The translations under genes and the position numbers were made by a program. From Owenia fusiformis (Eukaryota; Annelida; Polychaeta; Sabellida; Oweniidae), in contig CAIIXF020000008.1 of the NCBI GenBank assembly GCA_903813345.2, forward strand, positions 29,454,005 through 29,518,004: a DNA stretch of 64,000 nt. Direction: 5' to 3'. The stretch's first letter is position 1, and each line of letters opens with the position of its first letter. A model generated the notes under the pieces. It was not told the DNA's origin. It worked only from the letters and a program-made list of their open reading frames with translations, and did not search any database. This document shows positions 12,901 through 22,884 of this stretch, piece by piece.

Positions 12901-15900
12901 CGCCCCCTCATATCCAGGGACACAAGTACATGTGTAACCATTGACTTGATCTATACATGCCCCACCGTTCAGGCATGGATTGCTAGAACACTCGTTGGTA
13001 TCTGGAAAGTAAAATTAGATGTAAATATGCCGTAGAGAAGTGTGTACCTCCAAATAGTTCTGTCACCAATATCTTAGTAAGATCATTTAATTTCCAGATC
13101 ATGTTCGTCAATATTGAAGTTGTGATAAGCTTTGAAGTGGAATTCCTCAATATAGTTTGAATTAAATAACTAATAAATGTTCGGGTCAGATAGCATGGCG
13201 GGTATAGTAGATATTTCCCTTTAAGTTAAATTACATCTGCTTTAGTTGTTCAATTTTCATATAACCCTATCTATCTAATGGTTATGCAAATTAAAAAATG
13301 TCCAGTAGAAGAAAATGTTATCTGTCCAATACAATAAAAGATATTTCACTTTTTTGTGATTTTGTAACATAGGGTCTATTGGGAATCAACCCGAACAAGA
13401 AGTCACATTTTCAAAAAGAATCAAATTTTCAAGGATGATAAACAATTTTCGAAACCATGTTTTTAGATGTACTTTTACATGTCGATTTCAAACATTACAT
13501 CACTTTACTGGATTTTGAATATTTAATGACATAAATCAAGATTATTTCTACTCGTATCAAGTCTATTCCTCAAATAGTTTGAATTAAATGTTTCTTGATG
13601 ATGGCGGTGCAAAGGATGTATGCACCTTTTGGACATTTTGAAATGTGTATATATATGGAGCTTTTCGGATTTGAGAATATACACATAAAAATGAGTAAAA
13701 ATAAAAACACGTTGCTTCCGATTTCTTCTTCTACTTAAAGTATTTCGGCTAAGAATTAAACTTATAGCACACTCCACCTCGTCTTATCCAGGGACTCAAG
13801 TGTAACTACAAAATCCCTCAAAAAAAGTTTGAATGAAATGACTCTTGATGATTGCTGGTGCAAAGGATGTATGCACCTTTAGGAGATTTAGAAATAACTT
13901 TTGCCACGATTGAAATGTGTATATGGAGCTTTTCGGATTTTAGAATATACACGTGGAAAGGAGTAAAAAATATATGCAAGTTGCTCTCAATTTCTTGTAC
14001 TAACTTAAAGTATATCGGCTAAGAATTAAAGATACACACTCACTTATGGCACACTCCACCCCCTCATATCCAGGGACACAAGTACATGTGTAACCATTGA
14101 CTTGATCTATACATGCCCCACCGTTCAGGCATGGATTGCTAGAACACTCGTTGGTATCTGGAAGGTAAAATCAGATATAAATATGCCGTAGAGAAGTGTG
14201 TACTTTCAAACAGCTTTGACTGTCACCAATATCTTAGTAAGATCATTTAATTTCCAGATCATCTTCGTCAATATTGAAGTTGTAATAGCGCTGAAGCGAA
14301 ATTCCTCGAAATAGTTTGAAATAAATGACTCTTGATGATTGCTGTTATAAAGGATGTATGTACCTTTTGGAGCTTTATGAATAAACTTTGCCACGATTGA
14401 AATGTGTATATGGTGCTTTTCGGATTTTAGAATATACACGTGGAAAGGAGTAAAAAATATATGCAAGTTGCTCTCATAACAAGAAATTAATTTCTTGTTC
14501 TAACTTAAAGTAAATCGGCTAAGAATTAAAGATACACACTCACTTATGGCACACTCCACCCCCTCATATCCAGGGACACAGGTACATGTGTAACCATTGA
14601 CTTGATCTATACATGCCCCACCGTTCAGGCATGGATTGCTAGAACACTCGTTGGTATCTGGAAGGTAAAATCAGATATAACCAGAACAACGGCAACGCCA
14701 AAGCGTAGCGAATCCCATCGAACAGAAATGGCTGGCATTTTTACATACGAAATATATAGCAAATATCATAAAATAACACACATAAGAAAGGCCACCATTT
14801 TCAAAATGGTTGATCACTAGCCAAGTTGTCATCAGAAGTAATATGCTTTTAAGTAGCCACATATAAAATTCTTAAAAGATTGCCAATGCTGGCCATTTTT
14901 TAAAATGGTCGCTTACTACTCAAAATGTCATAAGACAGTATGCAATCCTTACGAGTATTCGCATATCAAATATGAACAAAATCGCTCTATTACTTTATGA
15001 GTTATAATAATAATGTAAAATAACACACATAAAAATGATGGCCATTTTTCAAAATGGTCGACTACTCCCCAAAGTTTAATTAGACAATGTGCCATGCTTA
15101 AAGTATTCACATATCAAATATGAGCAAAATCGCTCGAATATTTTTCGAGTTATAGTAAAAAAAAAAAAAATGACAGCCATTTTTTAAAATGGCCGCCAAC
15201 TTGGTGAAGTGTCATGAGACAGTGTGCTAGGCTCATGAGTATTCACATATCAAATATGAACAAAATCGCTCCAATACTTTTCAAGTTATAGTAAAAAACG
15301 TAAAAATGGTAGCCATTTTGGCCGCCTACTACCCAAAGTGTCATTAGACAGTGTGCCATGCTTATAGTATTCACATATAAAATATCAACAAAATCGCTCT
15401 GCTACTTTTTGAGTTATAGTAAAAAATGTAAAATAACACACATAAAAATGGCAGCCATTTTTCAAAATGGCCACCTACTACCCAAAATGTCATTAGACAT
15501 TGTCCCATGCTTAAAGCATTGACATACCAAATATGAACAAAATCGCTCCACTACTTCTTGACTTACAGTAAAAAATGTTAGATAACACACGTAACACACT
15601 ACCAAAAATGTCATTAGACATTGTGCCATGCTTAAAGTATTCACATACCAAATATGAACAAAATCGCTCCACTACTTTTCAAATTACAGCAAAAATCGAA
15701 AAATGACGTGCAAAGGCAGCCATTTTTCAAGATGGCTGCCATGTATTTCTTCTATATTTACATTTCTAGCTTAATCAATGTCCTATATAACTTTTTTACA
15801 TTTAAAACATATTGCTATTACAGTTTTATAAGCAGTACCTAAATTACTGTAAAATCGGCACTAAAATGGCCGCCATTTTTAAATGAGCGGCCATTTTGAA

Positions 15901-17308
15901 AATCGGTTTTCGAGCAGAACTTCTACCCCCATTGGGTATATTTGTACAAAATATGAACAAAATCGGGCCAACGGTATTTGAGTTATTGCGGACGGACGGA
16001 CAGACGGACGGACGGACGGACGTACGTACNNNNNNNNNNNNNNNNNNNNNNNTGGACGGACGGACGGACGGACGGAGGCGTTCCCTATATCCCTCCGAAC
16101 TTCGTTCGATGGGATAAATATGCCGTAGAGAAGTGTGTACTTTCAAACAGCTTTGACTGTCACCAATATCTTAGTAAGATAATTTAATTTCCAGATCATC
16201 TTCGTCAATATTGAAGTTGTAATAGCGCTGAAGCGAAATTCCTCGAAATAGTTTGAAATAAATGACTCTTGATGATTGCTGTTATAAAGGATGTATGTAC
16301 CTTTTGGAGCTTTATGAATAAACTTTGCCACGATTGAAATGTGTATATGGTGCTTTTCGGATTTTAGAATATACACGTGGAAAGGAGTAAAAAATATATG
16401 CAAGTTGCTCTCAATTTCTTGTTCTAACTTAAAGTATATCGGCTAAGAATTAAAGATACACACTCACTTATGGCACACTCCACCCCCTCATATCCAGGGA
16501 CACAAGTACATGTGTAACCATTGACTGCATCAGTACATGCCCCACCGTTCATGCATGGATTGCTAGAACACTCGTCGGTATCTTGAAAGTAAACTTAGAT
16601 ATAAATATGTCGAACAGAAGTGTGTACCTCCAAATAGTTCTGACGGTCACCAATATCTTAGTAAGATCATTTAATTTCCAGATCATTTTCGTCAATATTA
16701 AAGTTGTGATAGCTTTGAAGCGAAATTCCTTAAAATTGTTTGAATTAAAGTACTCTTGATGATTGCCGGTGCAAAGGATGTATGCACCTTTTGGAGATTT
16801 AGAAATAAATTTTGCCACGATTGAAATGTGTATATGGTGCTTTTCGGATTTTAGAATATACACGTGAAAATGAGTAATAATATATACAAGTTGCTCCCAA
16901 TTTCTTGTTCTAACTTAAAGTATATCGGCTAAGAATTAAAGATACACACTCACTTATGGCACACTCCACCCCCTCATATCCAGGGACACAAGTACATGTG
17001 TAACCATTGACTGCATCAGTACAAGTCCCACCGTTCAGGCATGGACTGCTAGAGCACTCGTCTGTATCTGGAAAGTAAAATTAGAAAAGGCAATGTGAAG
17101 GGTGTATGTAGCATTTGGGGTTTTAGAAAATATGCATTACACTGAGTGAAAAAATATTCATACAAGATACATTCTTGATCTAATTTGTAATAACACTTAC
17201 TCATGGAACATTCCACCCCCTCATATCCAGGGACACAAGTACATGTGTAACCATTGACTGTATCAGTACAAGTCCCACCGTTTAGACATGGACTGCTAGA
17301 GCACTCGT
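3792..17308 (-). CDS. Multi-EGF-domain extracellular protein gene (partial, tandem EGF exon array)
   Basis: At least sixteen exons on the minus strand each encode one EGF-like domain of 36-38 residues with six cysteines (pattern [10 protein letters not shown][TA]-C-x8-C-x-C-x8-C). Every exon starts after AG in phase 1 and ends before GT in phase 1, so any number can be joined or skipped in frame; joins read ...CAI-N-T-[DN]-EC..., as in Notch- or fibropellin-type calcium-binding EGF repeats. The start DT[DN]EC and the middle C-x-[DN]-x4-Y-x-C-x-C fit calcium binding and Asp/Asn hydroxylation; C-S-S-[NS]-P-C fits the O-glucose consensus. Transcription runs from high to low coordinates and the gene continues beyond the left edge. 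No signal peptide or membrane segment is assigned, so the exact family (Notch-like, fibropellin-like, other) stays open. The array interior looks recently duplicated. The product is probably secreted or on the cell surface; the function is unknown. Confidence 0.85.
4311..5201 (+). mobile_element. Helentron-like non-autonomous element (pearl/HINE type) copy 1
   Basis: Starts CTAGAAAAACAGCAACTCC with subterminal TCCCACCGAAC. Then about 4.5 tandem units of ~145 bp (GAGTTATCAAAGATTACG ... GCCGCCATCTTGAAA), an ACGG microsatellite (5100-5160), and a 3' end with hairpin CGAAC-TTC-GTTCG followed by GTTCGGTGGGA, the inverse of the 5' motif. This layout is that of Helentron-derived HINE/pearl elements. 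No coding capacity. Confidence 0.6.
5724..5837 (-). CDS. EGF-like exon 2
   Basis: 114 nt, phase 1-1, donor ATAA|GTGAGT. Six cysteines; LNNGTC keeps the O-fucose Thr; ends GYEGAECAI. Confidence 0.88.
5961..6074 (-). CDS. EGF-like exon 3
   Basis: 114 nt, phase 1-1, donor ATAA|GTAAGT. Reads [16 protein letters not shown] then [12 protein letters not shown]-fucose Thr present. Confidence 0.88.
   Translation of the reverse strand: MQTSVLATHVKTLGLVLMTSTVTRVLVSLDMKEWSVP
6457..6570 (-). CDS. EGF-like exon 4
   Basis: 114 nt, phase 1-1, donor [18 protein letters not shown]: Ala replaces the O-fucose Thr. First of the array-interior type. Confidence 0.88.
6654..7143. mobile_element. Harbinger-like MITE inserted in the EGF array
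   Basis: Terminal inverted repeats of about 48 bp beginning GGGGCGGGGTCAAAATA, target duplication TAA (6651-6653 and 7144-7146). Removing the 490 bp restores CTTAGTAAGATCATTT, exactly as in neighbouring array units. Contains a C-rich run (6713-6732). No transposase. Confidence 0.8.
7434..7547 (-). CDS. EGF-like exon 5
   Basis: 114 nt, phase 1-1. [16 protein letters not shown], then [20 protein letters not shown]. Nearly identical to exons 6, 9, 10 and 12-14. Confidence 0.88.
8311..8358 (-). pseudogene. EGF exon 3'-end relic a
   Basis: Fifty bases resembling the last third of an EGF exon. The reading GYTCVPG then a stop (TAT changed to TAA), then DEVECAI in the related copies. A two-codon deletion relative to intact exons. 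Donor lost (ATAAGTTTAA). Confidence 0.65.
8583..8696 (-). CDS. EGF-like exon 6
   Basis: 114 nt, phase 1-1. A 4-bp deletion just past the donor gives ATAA|GTGTGT instead of GTGAGT. Exon 8 has the same change, so both descend from one duplicated block. Confidence 0.83.
9487..9535 (-). pseudogene. EGF exon 3'-end relic b
   Basis: Same lesion as relic a (deletion of TC, stop in place of Tyr, damaged donor), so it was copied along with its unit. Confidence 0.65.
9762..9875 (-). CDS. EGF-like exon 7
   Basis: 114 nt, phase 1-1, donor GTGAGT. LSGGAC variant, otherwise the array consensus. Confidence 0.88.
10636..10684 (-). pseudogene. EGF exon 3'-end relic c
   Basis: Same lesion as relics a and b. 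Lies 2325 bp from relic a, the spacing of the higher-order repeat. Confidence 0.65.
10907..11020 (-). CDS. EGF-like exon 8
   Basis: 114 nt, phase 1-1, donor GTGTGT (shared with exon 6). The conserved Tyr of NGYTC is replaced by Asn (NGNTC), which may weaken calcium binding and hydroxylation. Confidence 0.82.
11385..11498 (-). CDS. EGF-like exon 9
   Basis: 114 nt, phase 1-1, donor [22 protein letters not shown], array consensus. Confidence 0.88.
11770..12188. mobile_element. Composite palindromic MITE inserted in the EGF array
   Basis: Interrupts the array at CGGATTTTAGAATATAC. First part is a ~50-bp-arm hairpin (TCCTATGATTTT..GGAATATCATT) around GCAAAGCGAACGAGG; second part has ends TAGTACACTT and repeats of GATATCCTCCG. 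The same two-part layout occurs at 20.34 kb. Confidence 0.6.
12290..12403 (-). CDS. EGF-like exon 10
   Basis: 114 nt, phase 1-1, donor GTGAGT. CVPGY is changed to CVTGY. Confidence 0.86.
12545..12591 (-). pseudogene. Truncated EGF exon (3' half only)
   Basis: Keeps the [14 protein letters not shown] part and an intact GTGAGT donor, but the sequence jumps straight into intron sequence (CACCAATATCTTAG), so the first half and the acceptor are deleted. It cannot be spliced as a normal module. Confidence 0.8.
12888..13001 (-). CDS. EGF-like exon 11
   Basis: 114 nt, phase 1-1, donor GTGAGT. IDQVNG variant, interior type (GGAC). Confidence 0.88.
13761..13808 (-). pseudogene. EGF exon 3'-end relic d
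   Basis: Fourth copy of the same decayed fragment, between the exons at 12.9 and 14.0 kb. Confidence 0.65.
14044..14157 (-). CDS. EGF-like exon 12
   Basis: 114 nt, phase 1-1, donor GTGAGT. IDQVNG variant shared with its neighbours at 12.9 and 14.5 kb. Confidence 0.88.
14544..14657 (-). CDS. EGF-like exon 13
   Basis: 114 nt, phase 1-1, donor GTGAGT, interior type ([10 protein letters not shown]). A 1.4-kb mobile element begins about 20 bp beyond its acceptor. Confidence 0.87.
14679..16116 (+). mobile_element. Helentron-like non-autonomous element copy 2, inserted in the EGF array
   Basis: Same layout as the 4.3-kb copy: 5' CCAGAACAACGGC with TCCCATCGAAC, tandem units of 120-150 bp (CAAAATCGCTC ... 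AAAATGGCCGCC), an ACGG tract with the 23-base N gap (16030-16052), hairpin CGAACTTCGTTCG and final GATGGGA. Flanks join to the uninterrupted array sequence CAGATATAAATATGCCG with at most 2-3 bp duplicated. Confidence 0.65.
16030..16052. other. Assembly gap
   Basis: 23 N inside the GGAC/ACGG microsatellite of the 14.7-16.1 kb element; the true repeat length is unknown. Confidence 1.
16468..16581 (-). CDS. EGF-like exon 14
   Basis: 114 nt, phase 1-1. Acceptor TTTCAAG instead of TTCCAG, still AG. MNGGAC, then TDAVNG. Confidence 0.86.
16954..17067 (-). CDS. EGF-like exon 15
   Basis: 114 nt, phase 1-1. [22 protein letters not shown]. The O-fucose Thr reappears here at the upstream end of the array. 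Confidence 0.88.
17201..17308 (-). CDS. EGF-like exon 16, shifted acceptor
   Basis: 108 nt, phase 1-1, donor ATGA|GTAAGT. The usual CCAG acceptor is lost (TAATTATACAG); the next AG, 6 nt downstream, gives a phase-1 join A|AC GAG TGC, so the domain still starts N-E-C with two residues fewer. [12 protein letters not shown]. Confidence 0.75.
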
Positions 17309-17345
17309 CTGTATAATTAGAAAGTAGTAAAATTAGAAAAGGCAA

Positions 17346-17445
17346 TGTGATGGACGCATGCACATGTGTAACTGTTGAATTCATATAATAATAATAATAC
17401 AAGCCCCATCGTTTAGACATGGATTGCTGGAACAATCGGCTTTAT
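17346..17445 (-). pseudogene. EGF exon relic disrupted by an (ATT)n run
   Basis: Acceptor TTTTTTAG then [16 protein letters not shown]. Five ATT/ATA codons follow and the frame meets TGA; the rest of the EGF (NSYTCAC) continues in another frame. A microsatellite expansion with a frameshift explains the break. No clear donor. Confidence 0.7.
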
Positions 17446-20341
17446 CTAAAAAAAATGAAATTAGACATATATAATCGTTAGAATACGGAAGTGTGTACTT
17501 TTGTGTAGTTCTGACTACAATATTAGCATGGATTGTTGATAATTACTTACTGGCAAAGAATAATGACACGACAATATTTTAATGCTCCATAAAAATACAG
17601 CATTTAAAGGAAAACTTACTGTTTTTCGGAAACAACCAGATAGACAAACATTTAATTACCAGAATTGAACTTTTAATAATTATACCATACCAAACCAGAT
17701 TTCATATTTTATTGTATTTTACACATCATTTATTGGCACAATAATATGTTGAATATTTGGATGATGCACCTCTTATTTTAAAAGGATGATGTTGCGCTCA
17801 TCCTGACCCTAAAACTGGCCCTAGAAAATGAACAAATTATAAGAACTTTTTTTCCTGACGAACAAATTAACCTACAGTTCTGATATTCATAGTGTCTGAT
17901 GTTTGATAGTAGAACAATTCTCTTTCAAAAGTCTTCACTGTGTCTAATAATCAAATAATAGGCATTTATACAGAAAAGGAGCGAAAATCCTACAAAGTAA
18001 GGTCATGAACACACACAAAAATGAAAAATTCTCAATATTTTCAAACTTTCTTCTATGAAACTATCAATTTTGATAACATTCTAATGTGTGATAATTTTTT
18101 TAAATATTTGGGGCATCTTCAGCACGACAATTCATGGTCTTCCATCGCTTAGCTTTTTCTAGATTTTTGATATGTTTTTTTATTCACAAAGAAACATTGA
18201 TTTCACAAGGTTTAAAATTTTTTTCAATTTTTCCCTTTTTTCGAGTTTTTTACTGGACTATTATTCTTCGTATTCATGAGAACGGAATTGAAAACCGAAT
18301 TAAAATGAAAAATTAGATTAGGTAGTCACCAGTTCCAACACCAGGTGGCTAATTTGGGTCAGATAGCATGACATGACTTATATGGAATTCAGACCCGTAG
18401 TCAGGATTTGCCAAGGGGGTCAATTTTTAAAAAATTCCAGGAGGGTCACTTTGACAGCCCTAAAATGGCCAAAATCATCTGGGAATGGCTCAGAATGGTG
18501 TAGAGAAAATGCTTGCTTTTGAAATAATTTTTGGCCAAGGGGTTCCCTCGACACCCCCAACCCCCTCTGGCTATGGGCCCGGAATTCTTGATTTAAACTG
18601 GTCAAGATTCTGGCCTTGTCAGGAAGTCAGGAAGTGCTCGACGATGAATGAAATTAAAAAACTCAAGTAAAATCAGGAGTTCCCCAAGGGAACACAGTGC
18701 TTGAACCTCTTTGCCTCATTGTATAAATCAATGGTTTGGGCAATAGGAAGCTAAAGATTAGCGTAAATAACACATTTACCTATACCTTTATTATACGTAG
18801 TTTGTTATTACACTTAGCGGTATTTTACCAATTACAGGGTTTGCGATACGTATAATTACCTATAAATGGCCGAAGATAGGTAATTCGAAAACGTATGTTT
18901 TTATCCAAGAAATTATGTCATTTGTAGATCAAATATCATTCACTTTAAAACAGTAACAACAAACATTTCTCATTCGATCTGTATAGAAATTAATTAAGTG
19001 GTCGAACACATTCATTGATGCCATATGATGATGCATGGAATTGTAGAATTTTCACATTCTTCATCAGTTTTGCTTATTTTAAATGTATATTAAATCAGCC
19101 ATTTTCTCGTGGTTTTAATTGTTTAATTTTACTATTAATTACTTGCTATATCATGCTAGAAATTTCACATTCGCCCTAAGTCACTGATCCATCAGCATGC
19201 CAACACGCAACACCCCCTTCCCAACTACAGTAGCTACACCACACTCTCTCTCTGAAGTATATTAAAGTTCTTGGAAGTGACACGTACTGGTATATGCCAT
19301 ATAAAACATCGCAAGGTTTTCATTATATAATTGGGATGTCATTTTTATCATAAATTGAAGCATACGGTTTCGTAGCCTTTTACGTTAAACTTATTTTGCA
19401 ATACGCATTACATGTACCTATACGTATACTTTTACGCTGATTTTAATCTCCCTACTAACCTAACTGCAACCTCCATAAATGTCTTGGACAATTGATGGCC
19501 CGGGCGTAAAAATCACTTGTCCGGCCTTATTTAGAATATACCATATCGGGACATTGATATTTTTGAACAGGTACAGAGTGAAGAACAGCCAGATTTATAA
19601 TCAAATTTTACTCAAGGGAAACAGGCTGCGCCACCAAAGCTCTTCAACACCCATGATTGGAGTTATTGAAGAGCGTAGAGCGTTTTCATTTTTACAAAGA
19701 AAACCATAACCTAGCAGCCATTCACGTACCAGCTCCATACTTCAGCCAACTGATCAATGCCAACGATCATCCTTTTTTGTATATATACATGTATATAAAC
19801 ATCAACTAGAACGGATGCATACTTTAGATATTTCCCCCTAGGAAAATAGCTAAATGGTTAACACTCTACAGTGACAGTCTAAGTAGTTCATACTCTGCCA
19901 TCGATTTCAATAACTGCAATTAAAACGGTGTTTTGACATAGATCTATTATTTTTAACCGCATCACTCCACTCATTTAATCGTTTTTAGGGTCCCCAGTTC
20001 ACATCGACAAGCCTGCACTACCGATTCAAGAGTTACGATGTCAACGCAGTAGCCTGACAGTCGTCACCAGTATTTATAACATCTTGATCACACGGTTTCG
20101 ATTGTTCCTACCCCAGGTCTCTAGACCCAGTGGAAAGCGACGATGTATTTATCGATCAAATTTAAAAAATTGAGTTGAAATCGTAGATCAATTTTAAATG
20201 TTAAGGGTAAAATCATATTGTATCACTATCATATTACACATCTTTTTAAATGGGCTTATCATTTCCCTTTGTGATTTTATAATGTGGGGTTTATGGGGAA
20301 TTTCCCTGTCCTAGACGGGATAATCTCAGATTTAACCGTTA
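17446..20341. other. Non-coding stretch
   Basis: No exon recognised on either strand. 18355-18610 resembles a dispersed repeat (GGTCAGATAGCATG, AGACCCGTAGTCAGGATTTG). Confidence 0.55.
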
Positions 20342-20800
20342 TTATCCTAAACTTAGTGTAAGTATAATAACATCAAAAAATAGTTTTGATATCTATTGGC
20401 AAAATAAATAACCAGAGGATATCGCTACGATATACTCCGGAAACCTATGCGGATGATATCGAAACGATATATTCCGGGAAACCAATATGCGGAGGATATC
20501 GTGACGACGTATACGCCGCTTGTTGATTTCACGCCAAATTGAACTATTTGACATGAATTTTTTCAATGATATTAAACATTAAGTTCACTACTAGTAAGTG
20601 TAGGATGACTTTTTTAGAATATCCTTTTAACCTACTCGGTGATATTGATACTATAAGTTATTCAATGATTCGAGTGAAATACAGAAAATATTCTTCCCGA
20701 GAAGGTTGTATTTCACGATGCGCTAGCACAGTGAAATACAGACGTTCAAGAGAAGAATATTTTCTGTATTTCACGAGAAATCATTGAATAACGTTTTTAT
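20342..20800. mobile_element. Composite palindromic MITE, second copy
   Basis: 20342-20609 has inverted ends ATCCTAAACTTA / TAAGTGTAGGAT and GGAGGATATCG repeats. It is followed by the arm GAATATCCTTTTAACC and a strong hairpin 20658-20790 (GTGAAATACAGAAAATATTC on both arms) around ACGATGCGCTAGCACAG. Confidence 0.6.
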
Positions 20801-21493
20801 TCCATGATTACCCATATGAAACTCGCCTAAATCAAGTCCCTTGGCTTGGGGCCGGAGAAACAGATCAACCTTCTCACCTCAGAGATATTTTACATCGATA
20901 TTCCTTCAAAATCTTTATGGCCTTGTTTGCTGTTTATTGTACTATACGAGACGTTTTTTGGAAGTGCAGTGTAGCGAAACGTTTTTTTAGGTCTCCTCTG
21001 TATCCAACGCTTAGTGGAATGTGCGTGTATCATTTTGAAGTATTTTTTATTTGCTTTCAAATGGTTTTTTGAAAAGTTTGATGGGATCATCTACCATATT
21101 TTTAAAGTTGAACACACCCTAGCATCGTCACATACGCTGTAAGACGTAACACTTTACGCTTACATGGTTCGTTGAAATTTGGACAACTTTTGAAATAATG
21201 ATCAGAATCCCACTAAAATTTAACATTTTATTCAATGGAACATGTGCATTTCTGAACTCACAATTGCGTAACGGCTCCAGTTCAAATTGTCTAAATACGA
21301 ACGCTTTTAAAATTTTGTGTAAATAATTGTGTAAGGTTTTGAAGGCGAAGGGGACGAAAAATACGTTTACCTCGATTTTACCTTCTTGTCACGGTGAGAT
21401 TTACAAAACAATAAACGATTTCTTTATTTTGCAAATAATAAAAAAATAAGAGCTGATTTTCGTGATTTTCATTTTAAACAAAAGTAGTAAATA

Positions 21494-22587
21494 CAGGGTG
21501 ATCACTAAGTTCTGGGAATCGGTCTGTCATTTCAATATTTTTCAACCAATTCAGTTGAAACTTCCAGCAAATGTACATTGTATAATTCTGAATTGACAAA
21601 TAATGTTTCATATACATATCACTTTTACAATTTATTTTATTGTAATTATAAAAAAAGTAAAAGTGGTCTGCGGGTCAGCAAATTTTGACTGATGTTAATT
21701 TGAAAATATCCTGCTAAAACATATTCATCTTGCCTAGATGGTTGGTTCAAACTTATTGTACTAGAGGCAGAACAGTACTGTTGAAGTCATTTATTCAGAA
21801 GTATTCTTCATTGCTGAAAGGATTATTTCATTTATAATGATTTCCATAGGTCTGGACGCCCATGCATTGTTGTCAAACCTAGTCCATAAAGTTGCTTTCC
21901 AGTCCTCCCTTTTGGTTACCCTTTAAAATTTGCTCAAGCTGTTGAGATCAGTCCCTCATCTGAACCAAACTTATGATGTTCTCTCATATGATTCTTTAAC
22001 AGTCAAATTTAGTGAACCTAATGGTGGTTCATCTGGTGAACATTATATGGTGAATATGGGGCATGAACAACTTGTGTGAACCCTAATTCTTCAAGAGTAG
22101 TATGGGCAATTTGAGGAGTGGGAAGAAGCAAAGTCATAATGGAAGATAACTCCCCGCTATTTTGAGTCATGATTGTGACTATGAGAGTCTGACCAATGAT
22201 AAGAAAATTGAGCAAAGTTCACTCTTACATCACAATACAGATGCTACTTCAGAAACTAAAGTTAGAAATATTTGAGAACATAAAAAATCACAGAAATTTG
22301 TCCACCAAATAGGTATTAATTAACCATACTTTTGGATCAAGTAAAAAAAAAATTATTAATCATTATTAATCAAGTAAAATAAAAATGAATTCAAATTTTG
22401 CTTGACCCGCTACGCCATTTGTCATGTTGCTATAGTAACAATAATTATCCATTGTGCCATCATATGACAATGAAACTGTTTTATCCAACCCAAAATTATA
22501 TTCTCTATTTACCTTGAAAATTTCAAGTAGATTGGTTGAAAAATAATGAAATGACAGATAAATTCCCAGAACTTAGTGATCACCCTG
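21494..22587 (-). mobile_element. Decayed Tc1/mariner element
   Basis: Inverted ends of over 60 bp beginning CAGGGTGATCACTAAGTTCT, flanked by TA on both sides. The minus strand keeps TLEELGFTQVVHAPYSP, matching the mariner transposase region before the last catalytic Asp (PPYSPDLAP), and downstream KG-PKG..K-LYGLG like its C-terminus. Stops and deletions make it inactive. Confidence 0.8.
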
Positions 22588-22884
22588 TATTAATATATTA
22601 TTTGATATTGGTAGTATATTTACAAGATCTATCTATTTCACATATATTCCGTGTTTTTCACCCTGACCCCCAGTTGCCGTGAATGAGGGGTTTGAAAAAC
22701 AAGAATTTGCATTAATTTGGAGATGTTTTCGAAGTTTAGCTTTTATTAAACTCAAATGAAAGGCAGTTTAGAGTAGATTGCAAATATTGTATCGTTTTTC
22801 TGATTCTGGCCTCGTAAAATTCAAAATGGCCGCCTAATGTTCGATTTCGCAATTATTTTTTTTATCTCTTAAAGTATGGCTATA

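Larger units (their letters stand above)
5700..17450. repeat. Tandem EGF-exon unit array with higher-order period
   Basis: Exons recur together with their introns. Short units are about 480-500 bp and long units about 1150 bp; the long ones carry an EGF relic and a block containing GTTCGGGTCAGATAGCATGG (near 7730, 8880, 10055, 13180). Exons at 7434 and 9762 are 2328 bp apart and exons at 8583 and 10907 are 2324 bp apart, with shared private changes, which indicates block duplication of two units at a time. Confidence 0.85.

Noticed and set aside
8159-14466. Many 60-90-codon minus-strand frames containing [10 protein letters not shown] and [12 protein letters not shown]
   Set aside because: They are intron sequence repeated with the EGF units. 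They keep recurring because the units are copied, not because of coding constraint, and several copies are frameshifted.
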